A stretch of 20,978 nt of DNA from assembly GCA_002451065.1 (NCBI GenBank), contig DKBC01000181.1, positions 138 through 21,115 of the forward strand, in the 5' to 3' direction. The position numbers and the translations under genes are program-made. Under the pieces are notes generated by a model, which worked only from the letters and a program-made list of their open reading frames with translations, searched no databases and had not been told where the DNA came from. Origin of the DNA: Betaproteobacteria bacterium UBA6910. GTDB lineage: Bacteria; Pseudomonadota; Gammaproteobacteria; Burkholderiales; UBA6910. Numbering within the stretch: position 1 is the first letter of the stretch; each line of letters opens with the position of its first letter. Of this stretch, positions 7,383 through 16,955 are shown in pieces.

Positions 7383-8099
7383 ATGGCTCAGCCCGCCTAC
7401 CGCCGCATTCTGCTCAAGCTGTCGGGGGAAGCCCTCATGGGGGAGGGCAGTTACGGCATCGACCGCGCCACCATCGAGCGCATTGTCGCCGAGATCAAGG
7501 AGGTGGTGGCCCTGGGAGTTCAGGTGGCCGTGGTCATCGGCGGCGGCAATATTTTCCGCGGCATCGCTCCCGGGGCGGCAGGGATGGATCGCGCCACCGC
7601 CGACTACATGGGCATGCTGGCAACGGTGATGAACGCCCTGGCGCTGCAAGACGCCATGCGCGGCGTGGGCCTTCCTAGCCGGGTGCAATCGGCGCTTACC
7701 ATCGAGCAGGTAGCCGAGCCCTATATTCGAGGCAAGGCCATCCGCTACCTGGAGGAGGGCAAGATCGTGATTTTCGCCGCCGGGACCGGAAACCCTTTTT
7801 TCACTACGGACACGGCCGCTGCGCTACGGGGAATGGAAATGAATGTCCAGATTGTCCTCAAGGCGACCAAGGTGGACGGCGTTTACACGGAGGATCCCAA
7901 GACCCATCCGGACGCGATGCGCTACAAGCGGCTCAGCTTCGACGAGGCCATCGTCAAGAACCTAAAGGTGATGGACGCCACCGCCCTGACCCTTTGCCGG
8001 GATCAGAAGCTCCCCATCAACGTTTTCAGCATATTTAAGCCTTCTGCCCTCAGGCGCGTGGTGATGGGGGAGGACGAAGGCACCCTGGTTCACGCCTGA
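7383..8099 (+). CDS. pyrH: Uridylate kinase (UMP kinase)
   Basis: This 238-aa protein of the bacterial amino-acid-kinase-fold UMP kinase family phosphorylates UMP to UDP with ATP, a key pyrimidine step regulated by GTP and UTP. Visible motifs are LKLSGEAL (11-18), [10 protein letters not shown] (51-60), [11 protein letters not shown], and the ATP-site stretch [10 protein letters not shown] (134-143). It starts 23 bp after tsf. There is no Shine-Dalgarno before ATG 7383. Instead a four-codon open frame (7365-7379), in the same frame as pyrH, ends 3 nt upstream, which suggests coupling or re-initiation. Length and neighbours are normal. Confidence 0.97.
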   Translation: MAQPAYRRILLKLSGEALMGEGSYGIDRATIERIVAEIKEVVALGVQVAVVIGGGNIFRGIAPGAAGMDRATADYMGMLATVMNALALQDAMRGVGLPSRVQSALTIEQVAEPYIRGKAIRYLEEGKIVIFAAGTGNPFFTTDTAAALRGMEMNVQIVLKATKVDGVYTEDPKTHPDAMRYKRLSFDEAIVKNLKVMDATALTLCRDQKLPINVFSIFKPSALRRVVMGEDEGTLVHA

Positions 8100-8112
8100 A
8101 GCGGCGGGATCG

Positions 8113-8141
8113 TGGACAAGCCATTGAACAAAAGATAAAAT
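8113..8141 (+). promoter_or_regulatory. Candidate internal sigma-70 promoter before frr
   Basis: TGGACA (8113-8118, 5/6) and TAAAAT (8136-8141, 5/6) are spaced by exactly 17 bp in the 72-bp pyrH-frr gap. The downstream flank is unusually AT-rich for this genome (8130-8153). It would provide independent transcription of frr and the envelope genes that follow. Confidence 0.6.
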
Positions 8142-8171
8142 TTTTGAAATTTTGGCTGGAGCCCAGCGTCC

Positions 8172-8729
8172 ATGATCAACGACGTCAAGAAGACCGCAGA
8201 GCACAAGATGCACAAGACCCTGGAGAGCCTCAAGGTGGAGTTCTCCCACGTGCGCACCGGGCGCGCCCATGCCGGACTGCTGGACCACCTCAAAGTGGAC
8301 TACTACGGAAGCGAGATGCCGATTTCCCAGGTCGCCAACGTGGGTCTCGCCGACGCGCGCACCATCACGGTCCAGCCTTGGGACAAGAAGATGGTGCAGG
8401 TAATCGAAAAGTCCATCCGGGATTCCGACTTGGGGGTCAATCCCGCCACCGCGGGCGACATCATCCGGGTGCCCATGCCCCCGCTAACGGAGGAGCGGCG
8501 CAAGGAACTTGCCAAGGTGGTGAAGCACGAGGCGGAAAACGCCCGGGTCGCGGTACGCAACGTCCGCCGCGACGGAATCCATCATCTAAAGGAATTGCTC
8601 AAGGAAAAGAAAATCTCCGAAGACGACGAGCGCCGGGCCCAGGACGACATCCAGAAACTCACCGACCGCTTTATCGCCGAGATCGACAAGATGCTGCACG
8701 CTAAGGAAGCAGAGCTGATGGCGGTCTGA
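8172..8729 (+). CDS. frr: Ribosome recycling factor
   Basis: This is a 185-aa protein, the standard length. With EF-G and IF3 it splits post-termination ribosomes. Hallmarks include the N-terminal helix with [18 protein letters not shown] (about 16-33), the domain II segment [16 protein letters not shown], and the C-terminal helices [18 protein letters not shown] and [19 protein letters not shown] 8172 gives the usual MINDVKK start, with GGAG (8158-8161) 10 nt upstream. That ribosome binding site lies in a small 5-bp hairpin (8155-8159 with 8163-8167). An internal promoter precedes the gene, and its stop overlaps the uppS start by one base (TGATG), so uppS translation is coupled. Confidence 0.97.
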   Translation: MINDVKKTAEHKMHKTLESLKVEFSHVRTGRAHAGLLDHLKVDYYGSEMPISQVANVGLADARTITVQPWDKKMVQVIEKSIRDSDLGVNPATAGDIIRVPMPPLTEERRKELAKVVKHEAENARVAVRNVRRDGIHHLKELLKEKKISEDDERRAQDDIQKLTDRFIAEIDKMLHAKEAELMAV

Positions 8730-9514
8730 TGCAGGATAAGCCAAGTTCCACCCTGACCATTCCGGAGACGGGGGCCGTCCCCCGCCACATTGCCATCATC
8801 ATGGACGGCAACGGCCGCTGGGCGAAGAGCCGTTTTCTGCCCCGCGTCGCGGGCCACAAGCGGGGGGTCGAAACGGTGCGCGAGGTCGTCAAGAGTTGCG
8901 CCTCCCTCGGGGTCCAGTTCCTGACGCTGTTCGCGTTTTCCAGCGAGAACTGGCGGCGGCCCCCGGACGAGGTCTCGTTCCTGATGCAACTGTTTGCCAG
9001 GGCGCTGGAGCAGGAGGTCGCGCGGCTCGACGATAATGGTATCCGGCTGCGGATAATCGGCGACCGCTCCCGCTTCGAGCCGCGGCTGCAGGAACTCATC
9101 GGCGACGCCGAGGCGCGCACGGCGGGCAACGACCGCCTTTGCCTGACGATTGCCGCCAACTACGGGGGCCGCTGGGATATTCTCCAAGCCGCTAACCACA
9201 TGTTGGAAGAACGACCGGAACTCGTCGTCACGGGTTTCACGGAGAATGATTTGAGCCCCTACCTGAGCATGCAATACGCGCCCGAGCCCGACCTGTTTAT
9301 CCGTACCGGGGGGGAGCGGCGCGTCAGCAATTTCCTCCTCTGGCAGCTTGCCTATACCGAGCTGTATTTCACCGACACGCTCTGGCCGGACTTCGATGGC
9401 AAGGCATTGCAGCAGGCCATCGAATCCTACCGTCAGCGGGAGCGCCGATTCGGGCGCACCAGCGACCAACTCCTGATCCAGACCGGGGAGCCGACCAAGG
9501 CGGCAAGCGCCTGA
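8729..9514 (+). CDS. uppS: Undecaprenyl diphosphate synthase (cis-prenyltransferase)
   Basis: This 261-aa protein adds eight cis isoprene units from IPP to farnesyl diphosphate to make undecaprenyl diphosphate, the lipid carrier for peptidoglycan and O-antigen. The catalytic Asp26 lies in IMDGNGRWA (24-32), numbered as in E. coli. The conserved FAFSSENW, the [15 protein letters not shown] diphosphate-binding region and [11 protein letters not shown] are all present. The start shares one base with the frr stop. Being downstream of frr and upstream of cdsA is usual in Betaproteobacteria. Its substrate chain starts from IPP made through the pathway that uses dxr, two genes downstream. Confidence 0.97.
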   Translation: MQDKPSSTLTIPETGAVPRHIAIIMDGNGRWAKSRFLPRVAGHKRGVETVREVVKSCASLGVQFLTLFAFSSENWRRPPDEVSFLMQLFARALEQEVARLDDNGIRLRIIGDRSRFEPRLQELIGDAEARTAGNDRLCLTIAANYGGRWDILQAANHMLEERPELVVTGFTENDLSPYLSMQYAPEPDLFIRTGGERRVSNFLLWQLAYTELYFTDTLWPDFDGKALQQAIESYRQRERRFGRTSDQLLIQTGEPTKAASA

Positions 9515-9559
9515 CGAATGGCGCGAACTACCGGCGGTGCCCCGGCACGGAGCCCATCC

Positions 9560-10369
9560 ATGCTTGGCAAGCGCATTGCCACCGCGGTACTGCTCCTGGT
9601 GCTTTTCCTCGCGGCGCTGTTCCGGCTGCCCCCGCTGGGATGGGGCACACTGCTGGCACTTGCGACTTTCGGGGGTGCCTGGGAATGGGCGCGTCTCGCC
9701 CAGCTTCGCGGGCAGGGCGCCGTTCTCTACGCCCTTGCCAGCACAGCCGCCGGCTGCGCGCTGCTCTGGGCGGCTTGGCACGAGGCGGGGTTGGGCTGGC
9801 TGGTCCAGGCCGGGTACTGGCTGTCTTTGGCGTTTTGGGTTGTGATCGCGCCCTTGTCCCTCGCCCGCAGAATTCGCTTTGCGCCGGGATTCCAAAGCTG
9901 GTTGGCAGGCTGGATCGTGCTGCTACCGGCGATCGCCGCCATGTTCCAGATCCGGGCCACAGATCCCTGGCTGTTGCTCGGGTTCATGGCGACCGTCTGG
10001 ATTTCCGATACCGCGGCATTCTTTGTGGGGCGCCGATTCGGACGCCACAAGCTGGCGCCCAGCGTATCCCCGGGCAAGACGTGGGAAGGCGTCGCAGGGG
10101 CGCTGCTGGCGGTGGCGCTCTTTGGAATCGCCTGGGGGCATTGGGGTTTTGGGCATTCAGATCCCTTACGCCTCGCCGGTTTCGCCGGCTTCCTGCTGGT
10201 GTTGGCGGCTTTCGGGGTGCTGGGTGACCTGTTCGAATCCGCGATGAAGCGCGAAGCGGGCGTCAAGGATAGCGGATCAGTCCTCCCCGGACACGGTGGT
10301 ATACTCGACCGCATCGACGCGCTCACCTCCACGCTTCCCATCGCTGCCTTGGCGACGCTTCTATCCTGA
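9560..10369 (+). CDS. cdsA: Phosphatidate cytidylyltransferase (CDP-diglyceride synthase)
   Basis: This is a 269-aa polytopic inner-membrane enzyme. It condenses CTP with phosphatidic acid to CDP-diacylglycerol, the precursor of all bacterial phospholipids. The full family signature is near the C-terminus: SAMKREAGVKD followed by PGHGGILDRID. Several hydrophobic segments precede it, and VSPGKTWEG is also typical. I chose ATG 9560 (MLGKRIATAVLL) because GGAG (9549-9552) lies 7 nt upstream and homologues begin this way. ATG 9518 would add 14 polar residues and has no ribosome binding site. The 45-bp gap to uppS holds nothing else recognisable; dxr follows after 6 bp. Confidence 0.95.
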   Translation: MLGKRIATAVLLLVLFLAALFRLPPLGWGTLLALATFGGAWEWARLAQLRGQGAVLYALASTAAGCALLWAAWHEAGLGWLVQAGYWLSLAFWVVIAPLSLARRIRFAPGFQSWLAGWIVLLPAIAAMFQIRATDPWLLLGFMATVWISDTAAFFVGRRFGRHKLAPSVSPGKTWEGVAGALLAVALFGIAWGHWGFGHSDPLRLAGFAGFLLVLAAFGVLGDLFESAMKREAGVKDSGSVLPGHGGILDRIDALTSTLPIAALATLLS

Positions 10370-10375
10370 ACCGGC

Positions 10376-11563
10376 ATGGCCTCACCCCAGCGCCTGACGA
10401 TCCTCGGTTCAACCGGTAGCATCGGTGTGAACACCCTCGACGTAGTGGCCCGCCATCGCGAACGATTCGAGGTATTTGCCCTGACCGCGAATTGTCAGGT
10501 GGACCGCTTGTTTCAGCAGTGTCGGGCATTTCGGCCGGCGCACGCCGTCATGCTGGACGAAGCCGCCGCGCGGGCGCTCCGGCAGCGGCTGGCAGGCGAG
10601 GGGATCCCTACCGAGGTCTCGGTGGGGATGGAGGCAATGGAACAGGTTGCCGCCGACCCCGGGGTCTCTACCGTGATGGCAGCAATCGTCGGAGCCGCGG
10701 GCCTGAGGCCCACTCTGGCCGCCGCATGCGCCGGTAAAAGGGTGTTGCTCGCCAACAAGGAATCCCTGGTGATGGCCGGCCGCATATTCATGGATGCGGT
10801 GGCGCGCCACGGTGCGGAACTGCTGCCCATCGACAGCGAGCATAACGCGGTTTTCCAGGTGCTTCCGTCCGGCTTTCGCGGGGAACTGGCGAACGCCGGG
10901 ATTCGGCGGATCCTCCTCACGGCCTCCGGCGGGCCATTTGGCAACGCCTCCCGGGAGGAGCTGGAGGCGGTAACACCGGAGCAGGCATGTGCCCATCCCA
11001 ACTGGGTCATGGGCCGCAAGATTTCCGTGGACTCGGCCACTCTCATGAACAAGGGCCTCGAAGTCATCGAGGCCCACTGGCTGTTCCGGGCGCGCCCGGA
11101 GCAGATTCATGTGGTGGTTCATCCCCAAAGTGTCGTGCATTCCCTGGTGGAGTATGTAGATGGCTCGGTGCTGGCGCAGCTCGGCAATCCGGACATGCGC
11201 ACCCCCATTGCGTACGCGCTGGGATATCCGGACCGCATCGAATCCGGTGTGGAGCCCTTGGACCTGCTCAAGATCGGTGCGTTACATTTCCGAAGTCCTG
11301 ATCTCGCGCGTTTCCCCTGCCTTTCGCTTGCTTACGAGGCGCTGCGGGCCGGGGGCATCGCGCCGGCCGTGCTGAATGCCGCGAATGAGGTGGCGGTGGC
11401 GGCGTTTCTCGAGCATAAGATTCCTTTCACGGCTATCCCTTCGGTCATTCTGCAGGCTTTGGAAGGGGTGGCGGACGGCGCCGCGGCCACCTTGGAGGAC
11501 ATAATGGATGCGGACCGGAGGGCGCGTGCGGTGTCCGCGGAATCCCTGGCGTGCTTGGCGTGA
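10376..11563 (+). CDS. dxr: 1-deoxy-D-xylulose 5-phosphate reductoisomerase
   Basis: This 395-aa cytoplasmic enzyme converts DXP to 2-C-methyl-D-erythritol 4-phosphate with NADPH, the committed step of the MEP isoprenoid pathway. The NADPH-binding GSTGSIG (11-17) and [10 protein letters not shown] (126-135) are present. The metal ligands appear as Asp153, Ser154 and Glu155 ([11 protein letters not shown]) and Glu229 (MNKGLEV). The flexible loop and substrate region include LTASGGPF and [19 protein letters not shown]. The gene starts 6 bp after cdsA with no clear ribosome binding site, consistent with translational coupling. In E. coli dxr precedes uppS; here it follows cdsA. Confidence 0.97.
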   Translation: MASPQRLTILGSTGSIGVNTLDVVARHRERFEVFALTANCQVDRLFQQCRAFRPAHAVMLDEAAARALRQRLAGEGIPTEVSVGMEAMEQVAADPGVSTVMAAIVGAAGLRPTLAAACAGKRVLLANKESLVMAGRIFMDAVARHGAELLPIDSEHNAVFQVLPSGFRGELANAGIRRILLTASGGPFGNASREELEAVTPEQACAHPNWVMGRKISVDSATLMNKGLEVIEAHWLFRARPEQIHVVVHPQSVVHSLVEYVDGSVLAQLGNPDMRTPIAYALGYPDRIESGVEPLDLLKIGALHFRSPDLARFPCLSLAYEALRAGGIAPAVLNAANEVAVAAFLEHKIPFTAIPSVILQALEGVADGAAATLEDIMDADRRARAVSAESLACLA

Positions 11564-11614
11564 TGCTTAACGCCCGGGGGGCTCCGTGTTCCAAGATAGA
11601 GCCGCGAAGCTGAA

Positions 11615-12979
11615 ATGGAACTGATCTTTACCATCGCCTCGTTTGTCCTTGCCCTAGGGATCCTGATCGTGTTCCACGAATTGGGGCATTACGCCGTGGC
11701 CCGCTGGTGCGGGGTCAAGGTCCTGCGCTTTTCTGTGGGTTTCGGCAGGCCGCTCCTGACTAAACGGCTGGGCCCCGACCAGACCGAGTGGGCGCTGGCG
11801 GCGTTTCCTCTGGGCGGCTATGTCAAGATGCTGGACGAAAGGGAAGGCGAGGTGGCAAAGGAGGAATCGCACCGGGCCTTCAATCGCCAGACCGTGGGCA
11901 GGCGATTTGCCATCGTTGCCGCGGGGCCGATGGCCAACTTTCTGCTGGCCATTCTGCTCTACTGGGCGCTCTTCATTCACGGACTGCCCGGGATCAAGCC
12001 CGAGCTTGGGCCGGTCCCCCCCGATTCGCCAGCCGCTGCCGCAGGCTTCCGCCAAGGGGAGCTCATCCGTCGAGTGGATGACGAGGCCGTGGCAACCTGG
12101 AACGATCTGCGCTGGGTGCTTCTCAAGCGGGCCGTCCATCGCGACGCGGTGCGCCTCGAGGTAGAAGGCGCGGCCGGGACCCTGGTATGGCGCAGTCTGG
12201 ACCTGTCCCGACTGGATTCCGAGGAGCTGGACGGAGACTTCGTGCGACGGCTAGGACTGGTGCCGTTTCAGCCGGCGGTGAAGCCTGTGGTGGGAAAGGT
12301 GCTGGACGGCGGACCCGGAGCCCGCTCAGGGCTGCGCGCGGGAGACGAGATCGTCGCCATCGAGAACCGCCCGGTGTCGCAGTGGGACGAAGTGGTGACG
12401 GCGGTGCGCGCGGCCCCGGGGCGCGATCTGCTGCTGGAAGTCCGCCGCGAGGGCCGGGTGCTGGTGCTCACGGTCATGCCCGAGGCCGGGGGGGAGGGGC
12501 CGGACAAAGTGGGAAGGATCGGCGTCGCGCCGCAACTCGATCGGGGCGCCCTCGAGCGCCTGGTCACCCACGTGCGCTACGGCCCCGGGGAGGCGTTTTC
12601 CCAGGCGCTTCGTAAGACCTGGGAAACTTCGATCTTCACGTTCCAAGTATTGGGCAAGATGGTTATTGGCGAGGTTTCCTGGAAGAACGTGAGCGGCCCC
12701 ATCACCATCGCCGACTATGCGGGGCAGTCGGCCCAGCTGGGGTGGGTTTACTACGTGATCTTCCTGGCCTCCATCAGCATCAGCCTGGGGGTGCTCAACC
12801 TGCTTCCGATCCCCTTATTGGATGGGGGGCACCTGATGTATTATATGATCGAGTTGGCAAAAGGAAGCCCGCTCTCGGAAAAGGCCATGGAAATCGGGCA
12901 GCAGGTCGGCATTGCCCTGCTGCTCACTCTGATGGCCTTTGCCATTTTTAACGATATCAATCGACTTATTTCCGGCTGA
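11615..12979 (+). CDS. rseP: Site-2 zinc metalloprotease RseP
   Basis: This 454-aa inner-membrane intramembrane protease, in envelope stress, cuts anti-sigma factor RseA after DegS and so releases sigma-E; it also clears signal-peptide remnants. HELGH (21-25) in the first membrane segment and the C-terminal LLDGGH provide the zinc site. Two tandem PDZ domains lie between (about 125-200 and about 215-290, the second with [16 protein letters not shown]). Further membrane segments carry [11 protein letters not shown] and the region before LLDGGH. It follows dxr after 51 bp, in which no convincing promoter was found, and bamA starts 7 bp after its stop, linking the stress protease to the outer-membrane assembly machine. 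Confidence 0.96.
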   Translation: MELIFTIASFVLALGILIVFHELGHYAVARWCGVKVLRFSVGFGRPLLTKRLGPDQTEWALAAFPLGGYVKMLDEREGEVAKEESHRAFNRQTVGRRFAIVAAGPMANFLLAILLYWALFIHGLPGIKPELGPVPPDSPAAAAGFRQGELIRRVDDEAVATWNDLRWVLLKRAVHRDAVRLEVEGAAGTLVWRSLDLSRLDSEELDGDFVRRLGLVPFQPAVKPVVGKVLDGGPGARSGLRAGDEIVAIENRPVSQWDEVVTAVRAAPGRDLLLEVRREGRVLVLTVMPEAGGEGPDKVGRIGVAPQLDRGALERLVTHVRYGPGEAFSQALRKTWETSIFTFQVLGKMVIGEVSWKNVSGPITIADYAGQSAQLGWVYYVIFLASISISLGVLNLLPIPLLDGGHLMYYMIELAKGSPLSEKAMEIGQQVGIALLLTLMAFAIFNDINRLISG

Positions 12980-12986
12980 ACAACCA

Positions 12987-15275
12987 ATGTTAGGAAGGGC
13001 CGTTGCAGCCGCCGTGGCGCTGCTTGCAGCATCTGCCTCGGCCATGGAGCCCTTCGTGGTGCGCGACATTCGCGTCGAGGGCATCCAGCGCACCGAGGCG
13101 GGGACGGTATTCAGTTACCTCCCCGTCAAAGTGGGCGACACCTTGGACGAGGCCCGGGCCACCCAGGCCATCAAGGCGCTGTTTGCGACGGGCTTCTTTA
13201 AGGATGTCCGGCTGGAGGCCGAGGACGGCGTTCTTCTCGTGATCCTGGAGGAACGCCCCGCCATCTCCCAGATCGATATCGTGGGCGCCAAGGAGTTCGA
13301 GCCTGACCAGCTCAAGAACGCCCTTAAGAGCACGGGACTCGCCGAGGGGAGGATCCTGGACAAATCGCTGGTGGACAAGGCCGAGCAGGAGCTCAAGCGG
13401 CAGTATCTCGGGAGGGGGCGCTATGCGGCGAGCGTGACGACCACGATTACCCCCCTCGACCGGAACCGGGTTGCGCTCAGTTTCACCATCTCCGAGGGTG
13501 ACGTGGCAAAGATCCGCCAGATCAACGTCGTGGGCAACCGGGCTTTCGACGAGGACGACCTTCTGGACCTGTTTGTGCTCACCACTCCGGGATGGTTCAC
13601 CTGGTACACCAAAAACGACCAGTATTCAAAGCAAAAACTGGCCGGAGATCTGGAGTCCCTACGCTCGTTCTACCTGAACCAGGGTTACCTCGAGTTCAAT
13701 ATCGATTCCACCCAGGTTTCCATCACGCCGGACAAGCGGGACATTTACATTACCGTGGCGATCACGGAGGGTCCTAAGTACACCGTGAGCGACATCAAGC
13801 TGGCGGGCGAGCTGCTGGTGCCGGAGTCGGAACTACGTCCCCTCATCAAGCTGAAGCCAGGGGACACCTTTTCGCGGGAAAAGCTCACCGAGAGCACCAA
13901 GCTGATCAGCGACCGGCTTGGCAACGACGGTTACGCCTTCGCCAACGTCAACGCGGTACCTGAACTCGACCGCGACCAGCAGCAGGTGGCGTTTACCCTG
14001 CTCATCGATCCCGGGCGGCGGGTTTACGTGCGGCGTGTCAACATCGCCGGCAACTCCCGCACCCAGGACGAGGTCATCAGGCGCGAATTCCGCCAGATGG
14101 AGGGAGCTTGGTATTCCGCGGAGAAGATCACTCGCTCCAAGCAGCGCGTGGACAGGCTTGGCTATTTCAAGGACGTCACGGTCGAAACGCCGGCCGCTCC
14201 CGGCACGACCGATCAGGTGGACGTAAACATGACGGTCACCGAGAAGCCGACGGGCGCAATCCTGCTGGGGGCGGGTTTTTCCTCGACGGAAGGCTTGGTG
14301 CTGACCGGGTCCGTCAGCCAGGCCAATTTTCTCGGAACCGGCAACTTTGTTTCTTTGCAGGTCAACACCGGCGACATAAACACCGTGTATTCGCTTTCCT
14401 TCACAAAGCCCTATTGGACTCCCGACGGCGTCAGCGCCGGCTTTGACATCTTCAAGCGGGATGTCGATTCCGACACGACCGCGGTCGCCCCGTACAGCAC
14501 CTCGACCCTGGGGGCCGCGGGGCGACTCGGTGTCCCCCTGTCGGACGATGACACGATCTTTTTCGGACTGGGTTACGAGCGCACCGACATCTCGGTCAAT
14601 TTGGCCAGCCCCCTGAGATACCAGGAGTTCGTGAGAGAGTTCGGTGAGCGCACCGACAGCCTGCCGGCGACCGTCAGCTGGTCCAGGGATCGCCGCGACA
14701 GCGTGATATACCCGACCAGCGGGACGTTTCAACGGGCTTCCAGCGAGGTCGGGCTCCCGGGTTTTGACCTCACCTTCTACAAGCTTAGCTATCAGCTTCA
14801 ATGGTATTATCCATTTACTCGGGATTTCGTCCTGTTTCTAAACGGGGAAATCGGATACGGGGACGGCTACAGCGGTAAGCCGCTGCCCTTTTTCAAGAAC
14901 TTTTACGCGGGAGGCATCGCATCCGTGCGCGGGTACGAGGCCGGCACTATCGGCCCGAAAGACGTATTCGGCGATGCATTGGGAGGCAACGAACGTTACA
15001 TCGCCAACGTGGAACTGCTGTTTCCGGTTCCGGGTCTGCGCGGGGACAAGAGCACTCGTATGGGGGTGTTTTTCGACGCGGGCGCGGTCCGGAACAACAC
15101 GTCAGATGGGACCGTCGTGCTGGATAACGATCAATCCTTCCGTTTTTCGGCTGGTTTGTCGGCGTTCTGGATAAGCCCGTTCGGCCCTCTCAAGTTTGCT
15201 TTCGCCAAAGCCCTTAACCCGAGCGACCAGGACAAGACGCAGTCGTTCCAGTTTCAGGTAGGGTCAACATTTTGA
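12987..15275 (+). CDS. bamA: Outer-membrane protein assembly factor BamA
   Basis: This 762-aa protein is the central subunit of the BAM complex, which folds beta-barrel proteins into the outer membrane. A Sec signal peptide (residues 1-19, ending ASASA) precedes five POTRA domains (about 20-420; the first has [16 protein letters not shown]) and a 16-strand barrel. The conserved L6 loop motif appears as [11 protein letters not shown] (usually VRGF/VRGY), and the chain ends in phenylalanine as a BAM-recognised beta-signal (FQFQVGSTF). ATG 12987 is chosen because it directly precedes the signal peptide. The in-frame start at 12939 lies inside rseP and would add a non-signal extension. No strong ribosome binding site is visible, so coupling to rseP (7-bp gap) is likely. 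Confidence 0.97.
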   Translation: MLGRAVAAAVALLAASASAMEPFVVRDIRVEGIQRTEAGTVFSYLPVKVGDTLDEARATQAIKALFATGFFKDVRLEAEDGVLLVILEERPAISQIDIVGAKEFEPDQLKNALKSTGLAEGRILDKSLVDKAEQELKRQYLGRGRYAASVTTTITPLDRNRVALSFTISEGDVAKIRQINVVGNRAFDEDDLLDLFVLTTPGWFTWYTKNDQYSKQKLAGDLESLRSFYLNQGYLEFNIDSTQVSITPDKRDIYITVAITEGPKYTVSDIKLAGELLVPESELRPLIKLKPGDTFSREKLTESTKLISDRLGNDGYAFANVNAVPELDRDQQQVAFTLLIDPGRRVYVRRVNIAGNSRTQDEVIRREFRQMEGAWYSAEKITRSKQRVDRLGYFKDVTVETPAAPGTTDQVDVNMTVTEKPTGAILLGAGFSSTEGLVLTGSVSQANFLGTGNFVSLQVNTGDINTVYSLSFTKPYWTPDGVSAGFDIFKRDVDSDTTAVAPYSTSTLGAAGRLGVPLSDDDTIFFGLGYERTDISVNLASPLRYQEFVREFGERTDSLPATVSWSRDRRDSVIYPTSGTFQRASSEVGLPGFDLTFYKLSYQLQWYYPFTRDFVLFLNGEIGYGDGYSGKPLPFFKNFYAGGIASVRGYEAGTIGPKDVFGDALGGNERYIANVELLFPVPGLRGDKSTRMGVFFDAGAVRNNTSDGTVVLDNDQSFRFSAGLSAFWISPFGPLKFAFAKALNPSDQDKTQSFQFQVGSTF

Positions 15276-15281
15276 GTCGTC

Positions 15282-15286
15282 GGGAG
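15282..15286 (+). promoter_or_regulatory. Ribosome binding site deciding the ompH start
   Basis: GGGAG lies 6 nt before GTG 15293. It supports GTG over the in-frame TTG at 15272, which overlaps the bamA stop and has only a poor TAGGG upstream. Confidence 0.6.
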
Positions 15287-15292
15287 AGATAC

Positions 15293-15844
15293 GTGCAGCG
15301 GAATTTTTCTCTGGTGTTCCGTCATCATTTCGCGAAGCTGGGCGCGTTTTGCCTGGTCGCATTTCTGTCCGCGGCGGGAACGCTTTCCGCTGCGGACGCG
15401 GCGGAGAGCCTCAAGATCGGGTTCGTGAATACCGAGCGGGTGCTGCGTGAGGCCGCTCCCGCAGTGAAAGCCCAGAAGAAACTGGAGAAGGAATTCCAAC
15501 CCCGGGACCAGGAACTGCAAAAGATGGACAAGGAGATCAAGGATCTTCAGGGCCAATTGGAAAAGGAAACCATGACCCTTCCCGAGTCGGATCGAAAAAA
15601 AAAGGAACGGGAATTGGGGGAATTAACCCGGGAGTTCCAGCGCAAGCAGAGGGAGTTCCGGGAAGACCTCAACCTCCGGCGCAACGAGGAGTTGGCGGGC
15701 GTGCTGGAGCGGGCCAACAAGGTGATCCGGACCATCGCCGAGCAGGAAAAGTTTGACCTGATCCTGCAGGAAGCAGTATTCGTGAGCACCCGGATCGACA
15801 TCACGGAAAAGGTGCTTAAGGCCCTGGCCGCGGAATCTAAGTAA
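15293..15844 (+). CDS. ompH: Periplasmic chaperone OmpH/Skp
   Basis: This is a 183-aa precursor. Skp trimers hold unfolded outer-membrane proteins in the periplasm on their way to BamA. A signal peptide (hydrophobic core [17 protein letters not shown]) should be cleaved near the LSA-AD junction. The mature part opens with [12 protein letters not shown], a Skp hallmark, then long charged helices (about residues 55-150, rich in K/E/R/Q) that form the tentacles. The C-terminus [21 protein letters not shown] closes the body domain. GTG 15293 is preferred for its ribosome binding site; TTG 15272 would give 190 aa. An A9 homopolymer (15595-15603) lies in the helical part. The position between bamA and lpxD is canonical. 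Confidence 0.93.
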   Translation: MQRNFSLVFRHHFAKLGAFCLVAFLSAAGTLSAADAAESLKIGFVNTERVLREAAPAVKAQKKLEKEFQPRDQELQKMDKEIKDLQGQLEKETMTLPESDRKKKERELGELTREFQRKQREFREDLNLRRNEELAGVLERANKVIRTIAEQEKFDLILQEAVFVSTRIDITEKVLKALAAESK

Positions 15845-15870
15845 TGCCAGCAGGGTCCCCGTCGAGCACG

Positions 15871-15899
15871 ATTCCCGGGGGCACGAGAAACCTGGGAAT
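15871..15899 (+). other. Inverted repeat in the ompH-lpxD gap
   Basis: ATTCCCGGG (15871-15879) pairs with CCTGGGAAT (15891-15899) over 9 positions with one G-U wobble and an 11-nt loop. No T-tract follows. It occupies most of the 64-bp gap and ends 9 nt before the lpxD ATG, so it may affect lpxD translation or mRNA processing. Confidence 0.45.
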
Positions 15900-15908
15900 G
15901 CCTCGACC

Positions 15909-16955
15909 ATGAGTCGCGGGTCGGGGCTGCGACTCGGAGAGATAGTTGCTCGGCTGGGCGGCGAGCTGTTGGGAGACCCGGCCGTGGAAATCACTCAGGT
16001 GGCCCCGTTGCCCCGGGCCCGGCGCGACGAAATCGGATTTGTGTCAAGGGCGGCGTTTCGCCGCCAGCTTGCCCACACCCGGGCCGGCGCGGTGATCGTC
16101 CCCCCCGAACTGCAAGCCGAGGCGAAAACAGCCGCGATCGTGACCCGCGACCCCTACGCTTACTTCGCCAAGGTGTCGGCGCTGCTCAATCCTCCGGAAT
16201 CCTTGGTCCCGGGGATTCACCCGGACGCGGTCGTGGAACCGGGGGCGGTGATTGCCCCCGGGGCCCGCATCGGCGCCCTTGCCTGGATCGGGCCCGGAGC
16301 CCGCATCGGAGACGGCACCCTGATCGCGGAGGGCTGCTACATCGGCGAGAACGTCAACATCGGGCGCGATTGCAGACTGTACCCCCGGGTGACCGTCTAT
16401 CACGACTGCGTGATCGGCGACCGGGTGGTGATGCATTCGGGCGTGGTGATCGGCGCCGACGGATTCGGTTACGCTCCCGAGGACGGGCGCTGGCTCAAGA
16501 TTCCCCAGATCGGGCGGGTGATGATCGGCGACGACGTGGACATTGGCGCGAACACCACCATCGACCGGGGCGCCCTGGACGACACGGTCATCGAGGAGGG
16601 CGTCAAGCTCGACAATCAGATCCAGATTGGTCACAACTGCCGGATCGGCGCTCACACGGGAATCGCGGGCTGTGTCGGCATTGCCGGCAGCACCGTCATC
16701 GGGCGCCATTGCATGATCGGCGGTGCGGCGGTGATCGGCGGACATCTGGAAATCGCGGACCGCGTGATCATCTCGGGGGCCACCGCGGTGCCCAGCAGTG
16801 TTACCAAGGCCGGGCAGTACACGTCTATTTATCCGCTGCTTCCCCACCGGGAGTGGCTGAAGATGACCGTCCAGCTGAGGAACATCGAGCGCCTCGCGGA
16901 GCGAGTCCGCCACCTGGAGAAACAGCTCGCCGAGCAGCAAAGGATCAAGCCGTGA
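15909..16955 (+). CDS. lpxD: UDP-3-O-(3-hydroxyacyl)glucosamine N-acyltransferase
   Basis: This 348-aa protein carries out the third step of lipid A synthesis: it transfers a 3-hydroxyacyl chain from ACP to the amino group of UDP-3-O-acyl-glucosamine. An N-terminal uridine-binding domain (about 1-100, with [12 protein letters not shown]) is followed by a left-handed parallel beta-helix of hexapeptide repeats (about 105-300, repeated IGxxx). His242 in [10 protein letters not shown] matches the catalytic histidine region of the family. A C-terminal helix (about 320-345) is as in known LpxD proteins. ATG 15909 gives the usual length; the ribosome binding site is weak. Its stop overlaps the fabZ GTG start by 4 bp. 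It works with FabZ, which helps supply the hydroxyacyl-ACP pool, and with LpxA and LpxB next to it. Confidence 0.97.
   Translation: MSRGSGLRLGEIVARLGGELLGDPAVEITQVAPLPRARRDEIGFVSRAAFRRQLAHTRAGAVIVPPELQAEAKTAAIVTRDPYAYFAKVSALLNPPESLVPGIHPDAVVEPGAVIAPGARIGALAWIGPGARIGDGTLIAEGCYIGENVNIGRDCRLYPRVTVYHDCVIGDRVVMHSGVVIGADGFGYAPEDGRWLKIPQIGRVMIGDDVDIGANTTIDRGALDDTVIEEGVKLDNQIQIGHNCRIGAHTGIAGCVGIAGSTVIGRHCMIGGAAVIGGHLEIADRVIISGATAVPSSVTKAGQYTSIYPLLPHREWLKMTVQLRNIERLAERVRHLEKQLAEQQRIKP

Noticed and set aside
6267..7688. 473-aa open frame on the minus strand opposite rpsB/tsf/pyrH
   Set aside because: It spans three conserved genes on the other strand and their gaps, and has no recognisable motif; a shadow frame. 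The same applies to 5443-6447, 8582-9895, 13833-14801 and 16044-16940.
11564..11640. Sigma-E promoter before rseP/bamA (GGAACT at the rseP start)
   Set aside because: No matching TCTGA-like -10 lies at 15-17 bp; the GGAACT is simply codons 1-3 of rseP.
12939..12986. Upstream ATG for bamA
   Set aside because: It would place 16 residues before a clear signal peptide and overlaps the rseP end.
16370..16951. In-frame extension of fabZ into lpxD
   Set aside because: FabZ homologues are about 150 aa, the extension is composed of shadow sequence of lpxD, and GTG 16952 has a good ribosome binding site.
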